64,000 nucleotides of DNA, from the NCBI GenBank assembly GCA_051867615.1, contig JBJDYU010000014.1, forward strand, positions 11,994 through 75,993, given 5' to 3'. The DNA is from RGIG5472 sp051867615. GTDB taxonomy: Bacteria; Bacillota; Clostridia; Oscillospirales; Oscillospiraceae. Numbering within the stretch: the first letter of the stretch is position 1; every line of letters begins with the position of its first letter. The position numbers and the translations under genes were made by a program. Positions 1-7,165 of the stretch are shown in pieces. The notes below the pieces were generated by a model, which ran no database searches, was not told where the DNA came from, and saw nothing but the letters and a program-made list of their open reading frames with translations.

Positions 1-270
1 GTGGCCACCGGCACCATGCCCGCCACCATCGAGGAGCAGGCCAGAAATTCCCTCTCCAACATCCGCACCATTCTGGAGGCCGCCGGCTCCGGCATGGACA
101 AGGTGATCAAGACCACCGTGTTTTTGAAGGACATGAACGACTTCACCGCCATGAACGGCGTGTACGAGACCTTCTTCACCCCCGGCAAGTATCCCGCCCG
201 CTCCGCCGTGCAGGTGGCGCGCCTGCCCAAGGACGCGCTGCTGGAGATCGAGGCCATTGCCGAGGCCTGA
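1..270 (+). CDS. RidA/YjgF family enamine/imine deaminase, C-terminal part
   Basis: This is the last 89 residues of a RidA (YjgF/YER057c/UK114) protein, a family that hydrolyses reactive enamine and imine intermediates released by PLP enzymes such as threonine dehydratase. The family's C-terminal signature is visible: the stretch around KTTVFLKDMNDF, then YPARSAVQVARLPKDALLEIEAIA, which contains the conserved arginine and glutamate of the trimer active site. Full proteins are about 125 residues, so the first 35 or so lie before the window and the GTG at base 1 is probably internal. A terminator hairpin follows at 301-330. Confidence 0.9.
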   Translation: MATGTMPATIEEQARNSLSNIRTILEAAGSGMDKVIKTTVFLKDMNDFTAMNGVYETFFTPGKYPARSAVQVARLPKDALLEIEAIAEA

Positions 271-300
271 GCCGTCTGCCAGACCATATAAGCGTGCAGC

Positions 301-330
301 AGCCGCGCCGGACCCGGCGCGGCTGTTCTT
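301..330 (+). terminator. Rho-independent terminator after ridA
   Basis: A ten-pair GC stem (AGCCGCGCCG with CGGCGCGGCT) is followed by the T-rich run GTTCTTTT, about 30 bases after the stop codon. Confidence 0.75.
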
Positions 331-362
331 TTGGACGGCTTGTCCGGTTTTTTCGCCGCGTC

Positions 363-391
363 TTGCGCGAAGCGGAAGAATGTGGTAAAGT
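363..391 (+). promoter_or_regulatory. Sigma-A-type promoter for the TSCPD gene
   Basis: TTGCGC (363-368) and TAAAGT (386-391) are separated by 17 bases. The start codon lies 35 bases further on, behind an AAGGAG site. Confidence 0.5.
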
Positions 392-425
392 ATTTTTATC
401 ATATCACGCAAAGGAGAAACATAAG

Positions 426-689
426 ATGGTGTATCAGTTCCACCCCGAAGGGGTTTGCTCTCAGATGATGAATATCGACCTGGAGGACGGCGTCATCCGC
501 GAGCTGCAGGTCCTGGGCGGCTGCTCCGGCAATCTGCAGGGCATCGCGCAGCTTGTCCGCGGGAAGAAGGCCGAGGAAGTGATCGGGCTGCTGCGGGGCA
601 TCCGCTGCGGCTATAAGGACACCTCCTGCCCGGACCAGCTGGCCCGGGGGCTGGAGGAGATTTTACGGCAGGAAAAGGAGGAGGCGTGA
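426..689 (+). CDS. TSCPD domain protein (TIGR03905-like)
   Basis: An 87-residue protein of the small TSCPD family, named for the Thr-Ser-Cys-Pro-Asp motif seen here near residue 66 (DTSCPDQLA). The same domain occurs at the C-terminus of some class II ribonucleotide reductases, but the stand-alone protein has no firmly known role. The conserved cysteines at Cys12, Cys36, Cys59 and Cys66 suggest metal or redox chemistry; that is inference. The ATG at 426 is chosen because AAGGAG stands 10 bases before it and the domain starts at once. The gene is transcribed alone, between two hairpins. Confidence 0.8.
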   Translation: MVYQFHPEGVCSQMMNIDLEDGVIRELQVLGGCSGNLQGIAQLVRGKKAEEVIGLLRGIRCGYKDTSCPDQLARGLEEILRQEKEEA

Positions 690-700
690 GCCTCCTCCTT
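675..700 (+). terminator. Hairpin overlapping the TSCPD stop codon
   Basis: AAGGAGGAGGC pairs with GCCTCCTCCTT around the stop codon. It lies between convergent genes (TSCPD and gerQ) and may end transcription from both sides. The T run is weak. Confidence 0.5.
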
Positions 701-717
701 CGTTTATGCTGCGTATG

Positions 718-1248
718 TTACCAGCTGGGGTAGCCCTCCCGGCGGCGGTAGCCGGCCCAGGGGGTCATGCTGCGGGTGTTGTGGAACTCCACGAACTTCA
801 GCGAGTACAGATCGCCCGTGATGTAGCGGTCCACGTCGGGCTGGTAGATCACGATGTAGTCGTTGCCCACGCTATAGAGGATGCCCTCCCAGGATACGGG
901 GGCCTGGGTGCCCACCAGGAAGCCCGCCACGATGTAAAAGCCGAGATTCCGCATCAGCAGGCCCTTCAGCGAGGCCTGCGCCACCTCGGTGTTGGTAAAG
1001 GGACCGCCCAGCATACTCGCGTTCAGGCCCGATTCCATCCGCAGGCCCTGGGTGGGTACGGTCCCGGGAAGCGGCTCCGCCTGTGTGGAAGCGGGCGCGG
1101 GGGTCACGGAAACATTTTCCGCCGGCTGGGGCTGTTCCTCCGGGTTCATGTTGTCGTCCATGGGATACGGAGTCGCGATCGGACGGCCAAAGTCCATCCG
1201 CCGCCACTCCTGGGGAAAACTGCTGCCATATGTGCTTTGCGGCATCAC
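718..1248 (-). CDS. gerQ: Spore coat protein GerQ-like
   Basis: A 176-residue protein with a proline-rich N-terminal half and a compact C-terminal domain from about residue 95 to 160 (LLMRNLGFYIVAGFLVGT, then SWEGILYSVGNDYIVI and YSLKFVEFH) that resembles Spore_GerQ. In Bacillus, GerQ is a coat protein cross-linked by transglutaminase and required to hold the cortex lytic enzyme CwlJ in the spore. Here the gene lies 23 bases downstream of a cwlJ-like gene on the same strand, the same pairing as in Bacillus, which strongly supports the call. The similarity is judged by eye and the N-terminal half is not conserved. Confidence 0.75.
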   Translation of the reverse strand: MMPQSTYGSSFPQEWRRMDFGRPIATPYPMDDNMNPEEQPQPAENVSVTPAPASTQAEPLPGTVPTQGLRMESGLNASMLGGPFTNTEVAQASLKGLLMRNLGFYIVAGFLVGTQAPVSWEGILYSVGNDYIVIYQPDVDRYITGDLYSLKFVEFHNTRSMTPWAGYRRREGYPSW

Positions 1249-1271
1249 ATCCGCCCTCCTTCATAAAACTG

Positions 1272-1712
1272 TCATGTATCGTAGTAGGCATTGGTGGGAT
1301 TGTAAAAGCAGTGCTGGCCGATCTGCGTCTGCCAGTAGCCGGACTGACCGGGGAAGAAATTGCGGCACTGGGCGCCGAAGGGGTTGTAGAACCAGAGGGA
1401 TTCCGCCACATCCGCGATGCGGTTTCCCGCAATGGCCCAGTCCGCGATGTCGTAGTGGATCTGCTGGGGCCGCATATTGTAGATGTTCTGCGGATTGTAG
1501 GCTCCGCCCTCCGTCTCCGAGGCACAGACGAACTGGCCCGGCTGCATGATGATGTTCCGGATGCTGCCCTGCCCCACGCGGGCGTACTCCCCGCCGGTAG
1601 CATGAACGCGGTTCATCACGACGCCGGCCACGGCCTTCATCCCGATCTCGCCCTCGCCGCCGGCCTCGCATTCGATCAGGCGTGCCAGCAGCTCTCTGTC
1701 TGAATAAGCCAT
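1272..1712 (-). CDS. cwlJ: Spore cortex-lytic cell wall hydrolase CwlJ/SleB family
   Basis: A 146-residue hydrolase of the SleB/CwlJ family, which cleaves cortex peptidoglycan containing muramic delta-lactam during germination. The catalytic glutamate lies in ECEAGGEGEIGMKAVAGVV near residue 14, followed by the family blocks VMNRV and the C-terminal LWFYNP...CRNFFP...GQHCFYNP. It has no signal peptide and no separate binding domain, as in CwlJ rather than SleB. The start chosen is the ATG at 1712, with AGGAG ten bases upstream; a longer frame to 1757 lacks a good site. It forms an operon with gerQ downstream. Confidence 0.9.
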   Translation of the reverse strand: MAYSDRELLARLIECEAGGEGEIGMKAVAGVVMNRVHATGGEYARVGQGSIRNIIMQPGQFVCASETEGGAYNPQNIYNMRPQQIHYDIADWAIAGNRIADVAESLWFYNPFGAQCRNFFPGQSGYWQTQIGQHCFYNPTNAYYDT

Positions 1713-1733
1713 TTCGCTCACGCTCCTGACGTT

Positions 1734-1744
1734 ACAATGTATGC
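1734..1744 (-). promoter_or_regulatory. Possible sporulation sigma -10 element for cwlJ-gerQ
   Basis: On the minus strand this reads GCATACATTGT, which contains CATACATT, close to the -10 consensus of the mother-cell factor sigma-E (CATACANT). The same 11 bases occur before the dacF-like gene at 3196-3206. No convincing -35 element was found, so this stays a suggestion. Confidence 0.35.
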
Positions 1745-1763
1745 CGGGGAGGAGCAACGCGTG

Positions 1764-1798
1764 AAAGCGCCCGGGAAGCGGAGCTTCCCGGGCGCTTT
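1764..1798. terminator. Bidirectional terminator between cwlJ and dacF
   Basis: A perfect palindrome-like hairpin, AAAGCGCCCGGGAAG with CTTCCCGGGCGCTTT. It has A and T tracts on both sides, so it can act in either direction; here it most likely ends the dacF transcript. Confidence 0.75.
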
Positions 1799-1816
1799 AT
1801 ATACGTATGTAGGAGA

Positions 1817-3184
1817 TCAGAACCGGCGGCGGCCCCGGTAATTCTTCTGGGAGCGGGTGGGAGTGCCGTGACGGGAATGCCTGCGCCGGCCGTAGTGCCG
1901 GGTAAAGAGCAGCACCGCCGCGATGAGCAGCACGAGACAGACGAGCTTCACTGCCGGGCGGGAGAAAAAGCTCACCACATGATAGTGCAGCGTCAGAATC
2001 CAGGAGGCGGAGACGTCGTTCATGGCCAGCAGCGGCACCGTGGCATACACGGTATCGCCGTGGCGGAGGGTCATGGTACCCAGCTCGTCTCCCGCCTGAA
2101 TGGGAGCGTTGAACACCTCCTGGTAGAGCGAAATGTCGCGGGTGAGCTTCTCCGGCTCCAGGTCGTTGGGCAGCAGGCGCTGCACGTCCTCCGCCGGGTG
2201 GACCACCACATAGTTGGCCTCCCGGGAGAGGGCCACCCGGGCCTCTGTCACCGTCTCGGTGGAGGTGACAAGGGTCTGGCGGGTGAAGTTGTCAAAGCCC
2301 CAGTCGAACATCCTGGCCATCTCCAGGAAGCTGCCCACCTTTTCCACCTGGCGGTTGTTCTCATAATAGCTCTGCTTTCCCGCGCCGAGGATGACGCCGA
2401 ACAGGCTGCGGCCGGTGCGGGTGGCGGTGGAGATGAGGCAGTGGCCCGCCTCGGAGGTGTTGCCGGTCTTGACGCCGTGGGCCCCGCTGTAGAGGTAGCC
2501 CAGGGCCCGCCAGTTGGAGATGAGGTAGTTGGTGCTGTGGAGCGTCCGGGCATCGTGCAGGTTGGTCTCGGGGACCTCCCAGGACTTGGAGTCGCAGATC
2601 TCCAGGAAGTGCGGGTGCGCCAGCGCCGCCTGGGTGATGCGGTACAGGTCCCAGGCGGTGGTGTAATGGTCGCCGTCGTGCAGGCCCGTGGGGTTGACGA
2701 AATGGGTGTTCTCACAGCCCAGCTCCGCCGCCCGGGCGTTCATCCGGGAGACAAAGTCCGCGATGGTGCCGCCCACGGCGCAGGCCAGAATGGAGGCGGC
2801 CTCGTTGGCGGAGTTGATGAGCATACAGGCCAGCAGGTCGTCCACCGTCAGCACCTCGCCCGCCTCAATGTTGGCGGTGCTGCCGTCGCTGGAAAGACCC
2901 ACGAAGGCGGCGGCGGGAGCGGTGATCTCCTGCTGCAGGGAAAGCTGCCCGGCGTCGATGGCCTCGAACACCAGCAGCGCCGTCATCACCTTGGTCAGAG
3001 AGGCGGGATAGAGCTTTTCCTCAGCGTTCTTCTCATAGAGGACCTCGCCCGTCTCTCCGTCCAGCAGCAGCGCGGCCTTGGCCTCCACCGTCAGAGAGGG
3101 CGCGGCGGCGAGAGCCGGCGCGGAAAACAGCCCGGTCAGCAGAAGACAGATCAGAAAAAGGGAAAGGAGCCGGACTTTTTTCAT
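1817..3184 (-). CDS. D-alanyl-D-alanine carboxypeptidase (DacF/DacB type, S11)
   Basis: A 455-residue penicillin-binding protein of peptidase family S11. It removes the terminal D-alanine from peptidoglycan stem peptides and so limits cross-linking. A signal peptide ends near APALAAA (residue 28). The three active-site motifs are S62-LTK65, S125-AN127 and K239-T-G241. A C-terminal membrane segment lies near residues 410-430, followed by a basic tail. The ATG at 3184 is preferred over a TTG two codons upstream. With cwlJ-gerQ next door, a role in spore cortex synthesis (DacB or DacF) is likely but not proven. Confidence 0.9.
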   Translation of the reverse strand: MKKVRLLSLFLICLLLTGLFSAPALAAAPSLTVEAKAALLLDGETGEVLYEKNAEEKLYPASLTKVMTALLVFEAIDAGQLSLQQEITAPAAAFVGLSSDGSTANIEAGEVLTVDDLLACMLINSANEAASILACAVGGTIADFVSRMNARAAELGCENTHFVNPTGLHDGDHYTTAWDLYRITQAALAHPHFLEICDSKSWEVPETNLHDARTLHSTNYLISNWRALGYLYSGAHGVKTGNTSEAGHCLISTATRTGRSLFGVILGAGKQSYYENNRQVEKVGSFLEMARMFDWGFDNFTRQTLVTSTETVTEARVALSREANYVVVHPAEDVQRLLPNDLEPEKLTRDISLYQEVFNAPIQAGDELGTMTLRHGDTVYATVPLLAMNDVSASWILTLHYHVVSFFSRPAVKLVCLVLLIAAVLLFTRHYGRRRHSRHGTPTRSQKNYRGRRRF

Positions 3185-3195
3185 AGGCAAACCTC

Positions 3196-3206
3196 ACAAT
3201 GTATGC
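3196..3206 (-). promoter_or_regulatory. Second copy of the CATACATT box, before the dacF-like gene
   Basis: The minus strand again reads GCATACATTGT. It sits only about 12 bases before the ATG, so a transcript starting from it would hardly include the ribosome binding site. A true promoter role is therefore doubtful. Confidence 0.25.
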
Positions 3207-3349
3207 TATAATGAATCAAATGGGAAGGCGCGGCCCCGGACCGGGGCGGCGCGCGTACGATATAATTCAGTATACCAAAACATGGCCGGGGCTGCAACCG
3301 GAAAAGACAGGCTTTTGCAAACAGTTGACGAAAAAAGGGGGAGGAGCGC

Positions 3350-3730
3350 ATGGAGCGGCTGAGACGGCTCAGCAAAGGTGAAAAATGGCTGGTGGCCCTG
3401 ACGCTGCTCTTTGTCCTCGCTATGCTGGGCCTTTATGCCCATGCGGCCCTGCAGGGCGTAAGCGGCACGTATACGGTGCGCACCTCCGCCGCCGGCTCAC
3501 AGGAGACGGCGGAAACGGAGCCGCAGCCGGTGAACATCAACACCGCCACGGCGGCGGAGCTGATGACGCTTCCCGGCGTGGGAGAGGTGCTGGCCCAGCG
3601 CATCATAGAGTACCGGGAGGCCAATGGCCCCTTCGCTTCGGCGGAGGAACTGCTGAACGTTAACGGCATCGGGGAGGGCAAGCTCGAGGCCATGCGGGAA
3701 CTGATCATCACGGAGGAGGCGGAGGAATGA
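3350..3730 (+). CDS. ComEA-like helix-hairpin-helix protein
   Basis: A 126-residue protein with one N-terminal membrane helix (residues 13-33), a short linker and a C-terminal double helix-hairpin-helix domain (residues 60-120: VNINTATAAELMTLPGVGEVLAQRIIEYR, then LLNVNGIGEGKLEAMRELI). ComEA proteins bind double-stranded DNA at the cell surface during transformation. The protein is short and lies apart from other com genes; it overlaps the next gene, a response regulator, by 4 bases. DNA binding is well supported by the domain, a competence role is not. A GGGAGGAG site precedes the ATG. Confidence 0.85.
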   Translation: MERLRRLSKGEKWLVALTLLFVLAMLGLYAHAALQGVSGTYTVRTSAAGSQETAETEPQPVNINTATAAELMTLPGVGEVLAQRIIEYREANGPFASAEELLNVNGIGEGKLEAMRELIITEEAEE

Positions 3731-4404
3731 AGATACTGGTGGTGGACGACGAAAAGCTGCTGGTCAAGGGCATACGCTTCAACCTGGAGAACGAGGGCTA
3801 TCAGGTGGAGACGGCCTATGACGGCAAAACGGCGGTGGAAATGGCCCGCAGCGGCGCCTACGACCTGATCCTGCTGGACGTGATGATGCCGGAGATGGAC
3901 GGGCTGGAGACCTGTATGCACATCCGGGAATTTTCGGACGTGCCGGTGATCATGCTCACCGCCCGCAGCGAGGACACGGACAAGCTGCTGGGCTTTGAAT
4001 ACGGGGCGGACGACTATGTGACCAAGCCCTTCAATATTCTGGAGCTGAAGGCCCGGGTGCGGGCGCTGCTGCGGCGCAGCAGCGCTTCGGCCGCGAAGAA
4101 GAGCAGCCTCCTGACCTTCGGGGACCTGTCGCTGGACACCGAGCAGCGTCTGGCGCTGAAGGACGGCAAGGCGGTGGAACTGACTGCCAAGGAGTACGAC
4201 CTGATGGAGCTGTTCATGAAAAATCCCCGGCGGGTCTACAGCCGGGAGAACCTGATGAACACCGTCTGGGGCTACGCCTACGCGGGAGATTACCGCACGG
4301 TGGACGTGCATATCCGCCGCCTGCGGGAGAAGCTGGAGAAAAACCCGGCGGAGCCGGAGCATATCATGACCAAGTGGGGTGTGGGCTATTATTTCAAGGG
4401 TTAA
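3727..4404 (+). CDS. OmpR/PhoB-family response regulator
   Basis: A 225-residue two-component regulator. The receiver domain (1-120) has the acidic pair DD at 7-8, the phosphoacceptor D51 in LILLDVMMPEMDG and the conserved lysine in YVTKPF near 101. The C-terminal winged helix (about 128-225) ends in the typical YRTVDVHIRRLREKL and GVGYYF. The gene overlaps the histidine kinase gene by 26 bases and the ComEA-like gene by 4, so kinase and regulator form one system. The closest well-known relatives are the PhoP and WalR types. The signal is unknown. Confidence 0.95.
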   Translation: MKILVVDDEKLLVKGIRFNLENEGYQVETAYDGKTAVEMARSGAYDLILLDVMMPEMDGLETCMHIREFSDVPVIMLTARSEDTDKLLGFEYGADDYVTKPFNILELKARVRALLRRSSASAAKKSSLLTFGDLSLDTEQRLALKDGKAVELTAKEYDLMELFMKNPRRVYSRENLMNTVWGYAYAGDYRTVDVHIRRLREKLEKNPAEPEHIMTKWGVGYYFKG

Positions 4405-5806
4405 AGCCAGTCTGCAATTCAAGATAGGCCTGAGCTATATCCTGGTCATCGTGGCGGTGCTGGTGCTGCTGAATACCTATCCCGTCGTGGTGAGCGAGGA
4501 TCTGGTGTTCCAGTCCAAGGCCGGGACGCTGCAAAGCAGCGTGTCCGTCATGACCTCCTCGCTGTCGGCGCTGGAGCGTCTGACGGAGGAGAACGTGGCG
4601 CAGGTGATGGCGGCGGCGGAGGACGCGGGACTGACCCGCATCCTCGTGACGGACGCCGCGGGCCGCGTGCTGTACGACACCCGGGAGATCGGCGGTGCCG
4701 TGGGCTCCTATGCGCTTTTGTCGGAGGTGGTGCAGGCCCTGCGGGGAAACGACGTGGTCTATTCCGCCTATGAAAACGGCGCATTGCGCTCCCGGGCGGC
4801 GTCGCCGGTGCTGCACCAGAACCAGATCATCGGCGCGGTGTTCGCCTATGAGTACGACGCGGAGCAGGCGGCGCTGCTGAAGGGCTTTCAGATGAACCTC
4901 TGGCGTATGTCCATCGGCGTGGCCGCCATCGTGCTGCTGGTGAGCGTGCTGCTGTCAAAGGCCCTCACCGGCCGCATCAGCGAGCTGCTGGAGGCCATCC
5001 GCAGCGTCCGGGAGGGCGCGTACAGCCACCGGGCGGAGGTAGGCGGAGGCGACGAGATCGCCCAGATCGCGGCGGAGTTCAACAGCATGACCGACCAGCT
5101 GCAGCAGACCGAGGCGGCCCGCCGCCGCTTCGTCTCCGACGCGTCCCATGAGCTGAAAACGCCGCTGGCAGCCATCCGGCTGCTGACAGATTCCATTTTG
5201 CAGACGGAGAACATGGACGCGGAAACGACACGGGAATTCATCTCCGACATCGGCGTGGAGGCGGAGCGGCTCAGTCGCGTCACGGAGGACCTGCTGCGCC
5301 TGACCCGGCTCGACAACGACGTGCTGGCGGCGGCGGTGGAGGTGGAGCTGGCGCCCATGCTGCAGCGCGTGGTGCGCATGATGGACTTCCTCGCGGAGGA
5401 AAAGCAGATCGATCTGAGCTATGAGGCCGAGGAGGGCTGCACGGTGCTGGCGGCGGCGGACGAGATCCATCAGATCATCTATAACCTGGTGGACAACGCC
5501 ATCAAATACAGCCGCAGCGGCGGCTTCGTGCAGATCAGCCTCCGCCGGGAGGGGGAGATGGCGGTTCTCTCCGTGGCGGACAACGGCATCGGCATCCCGG
5601 AGGAGGAGCTGGAGCACGTTTTTGAGCGCTTTTATCGGGTGGACAAGGCCCGCAGCCGCAGCGCCGGCGGGACGGGCCTGGGCCTCGCCATTGTCAGCGA
5701 TCTGGTGCGCAAGCGCGGCGGCACGGTGACGGCCGCCTGCCGGGAGGGCGGAGGCAGCGTGTTCACGGTGCGCCTGCCGCTGGCGAAAGGGGGCGGCGCG
5801 GCATGA
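4379..5806 (+). CDS. Membrane sensor histidine kinase
   Basis: A 475-residue kinase that pairs with the preceding regulator. Membrane helices lie near residues 18-35 and 178-195 and frame an extracytoplasmic sensor domain of about 140 residues. A HAMP linker (196-250) is followed by the H-box ASHELKTPLAAIR with phospho-accepting H257, then the N box (IIYNLVDNAIKYS), the G1 box (VADNGIGIPEEEL), the F region (ERFYRVDKARSR) and the G2 box (GGTGLGLAIV). The start is a GTG inside the end of the regulator gene. The last 4 bases overlap the GerMN gene, so the three genes are translationally coupled. Confidence 0.93.
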   Translation: MWAIISRVKASLQFKIGLSYILVIVAVLVLLNTYPVVVSEDLVFQSKAGTLQSSVSVMTSSLSALERLTEENVAQVMAAAEDAGLTRILVTDAAGRVLYDTREIGGAVGSYALLSEVVQALRGNDVVYSAYENGALRSRAASPVLHQNQIIGAVFAYEYDAEQAALLKGFQMNLWRMSIGVAAIVLLVSVLLSKALTGRISELLEAIRSVREGAYSHRAEVGGGDEIAQIAAEFNSMTDQLQQTEAARRRFVSDASHELKTPLAAIRLLTDSILQTENMDAETTREFISDIGVEAERLSRVTEDLLRLTRLDNDVLAAAVEVELAPMLQRVVRMMDFLAEEKQIDLSYEAEEGCTVLAAADEIHQIIYNLVDNAIKYSRSGGFVQISLRREGEMAVLSVADNGIGIPEEELEHVFERFYRVDKARSRSAGGTGLGLAIVSDLVRKRGGTVTAACREGGGSVFTVRLPLAKGGGAA

Positions 5807-6702
5807 AGTGGAATCGGCTGGCGCTGCTGTGCCTGCTGCTGGGCGCGCTGATGGCAGGAGCCTGTGCGGGCCGGGAGACGGCGGAGCAGGGGGCGTACGC
5901 GCTGTACTATCTCGTGGCCGACCCCGGAGCGCTGGGCGGCGACGCCGTGCGGGCGGAATACTGCGACCTGACGCTGCCGGAGGAGCCGGAGAAGGCCGCG
6001 CGGCTGCTGCTGGAGCGCTACTGGGCAGGCCCCCAGCGGGAGGAGCTGGCAAGCCCCCTGCCGGAGGGGGCGCAGCTGCTGGAGGTGGAGCTCAGCGGCG
6101 GAAAGCTGCGGCTGGACGTCTCCGCATCCTATGGGATGCTCTCCGGCGTGGAGCTGACGCTGGCGGACAGCTGCCTGACGCTGACCATGACCCAGCTGCC
6201 CGGGATTTACTCCGTCACGGTGACGGTGAACGGCGAGCCGCTGGAGTACCGCGCCGTGCAGGAGCTGCAGGCCCGGGATGTGCTGCTGAGCACGGCGGAG
6301 GATCTGGTGGCCACGCTGGAGGCGCGGCTCTGGTTTATCGACGATGAAACGGGCGAGCTGGTGGAGGAGCGCCGGAAGATCCCGGTCTACGAGGGCGGCA
6401 CCCGGGCGGAAAGCGTGCTGGAGGCGCTGCTGGACGGCCCGGAGAGCGATGCGCTCCGCTCCGCTTTCCCGGAGGAGTATGACTTCCTCTCCGTGCAGGT
6501 GGAGGAGGATATCTGCTATGTGAATCTTTCCTCCCAGTCCCTGGCGCTGTTGGAGGGCGGCGAGGTCACGGCGCTGGAGGCCGCGGCAAGGTCTCTCTGC
6601 TCCCTGCCCATGGTCTCCTCCGTCCGCTATCTGGTGGACGGCGAGATGGCGGAGCGGTACGGCGCGGCCCGCGTGGACGAGCCGTATCTTTCCCAGTCCT
6701 GA
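5803..6702 (+). CDS. GerMN domain lipoprotein
   Basis: A 299-residue exported protein. Its N-terminal helix ends in a lipobox (LMAGAC), so it is probably a lipoprotein. Two copies of the GerMN fold follow: about residues 40-155 (ending YSVTVTVNGEPL) and about 185-290 (ending VSSVRYLVDGE). GerMN domains occur in Bacillus GerM, needed for sporulation and germination, and in lipoproteins linked to two-component systems such as LpqB next to MtrAB. By that parallel the protein may act with the upstream kinase at the cell surface. A hairpin terminator follows. Confidence 0.85.
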   Translation: MKWNRLALLCLLLGALMAGACAGRETAEQGAYALYYLVADPGALGGDAVRAEYCDLTLPEEPEKAARLLLERYWAGPQREELASPLPEGAQLLEVELSGGKLRLDVSASYGMLSGVELTLADSCLTLTMTQLPGIYSVTVTVNGEPLEYRAVQELQARDVLLSTAEDLVATLEARLWFIDDETGELVEERRKIPVYEGGTRAESVLEALLDGPESDALRSAFPEEYDFLSVQVEEDICYVNLSSQSLALLEGGEVTALEAAARSLCSLPMVSSVRYLVDGEMAERYGAARVDEPYLSQS

Positions 6703-6716
6703 ACCCGTATAAATGA

Positions 6717-6741
6717 GGCCGGCAGGTTACACCTGCCGGCC
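6717..6741. terminator. Bidirectional terminator between the GerMN gene and DUF1294
   Basis: GGCCGGCAGG pairs with CCTGCCGGCC between two convergent genes. T-rich sequence follows on the plus side (TTGATTTAT) and A/T-rich sequence on the other. Confidence 0.65.
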
Positions 6742-6761
6742 TTGATTTATCGTTGCGCCGC

Positions 6762-7115
6762 TCACCGCAGCAAAAGCCATAGCCCCAGCGCCAGCTGCAG
6801 CAGGAAAAGCAGGGGCACGCCGCAGCGGAAATACCAGTGCCGCGTCTTGTGATGGAACACCCGCATACCCAGCAGCGCTCCCAGGCTCCCGCCCAGCAGG
6901 GGCAGCAGCAGGAGCGTCCGTTCCCGGATGCGCCACTTTTCCCTCCGCGCCCTGCGCTTGTCTATCCCGTACAGCAGAAAGGTCAGGAGATTGATGAGCA
7001 GGAGGTACAGCAGCGCCGCACCTGCCGCACCATTACCCGGCGCGGCGAGAAACAGCGCGGTGGGGCCGTCCGCCCCGCCGATGATGCCCAGGGAAAGTGT
7101 GGAAAGAAACGGCAT
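6762..7115 (-). CDS. DUF1294 small membrane protein with a GGADGPT leader
   Basis: A 117-residue membrane protein. The C-terminal 80 residues match the DUF1294 pattern: a first membrane helix, then YGIDKRRAR, then a helix with LPLLGGSLGALLGMRVFHHKTRHWYF and a last helix. The first 25 residues carry LGIIGGADGPTALFLA, which is like the conserved IGIIGGADGPTAI stretch of sodium-pumping decarboxylase beta subunits (OadB, MmdB, GcdB). That motif normally lies inside a 370-residue transporter, so its presence at the front of this small protein is odd. Function is unknown for DUF1294. Confidence 0.75.
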   Translation of the reverse strand: MPFLSTLSLGIIGGADGPTALFLAAPGNGAAGAALLYLLLINLLTFLLYGIDKRRARREKWRIRERTLLLLPLLGGSLGALLGMRVFHHKTRHWYFRCGVPLLFLLQLALGLWLLLR

Positions 7116-7165
7116 GAGCTCCTCCCAAAAAGGACAATATATAGGGTGGAATATCTAATAAACTG

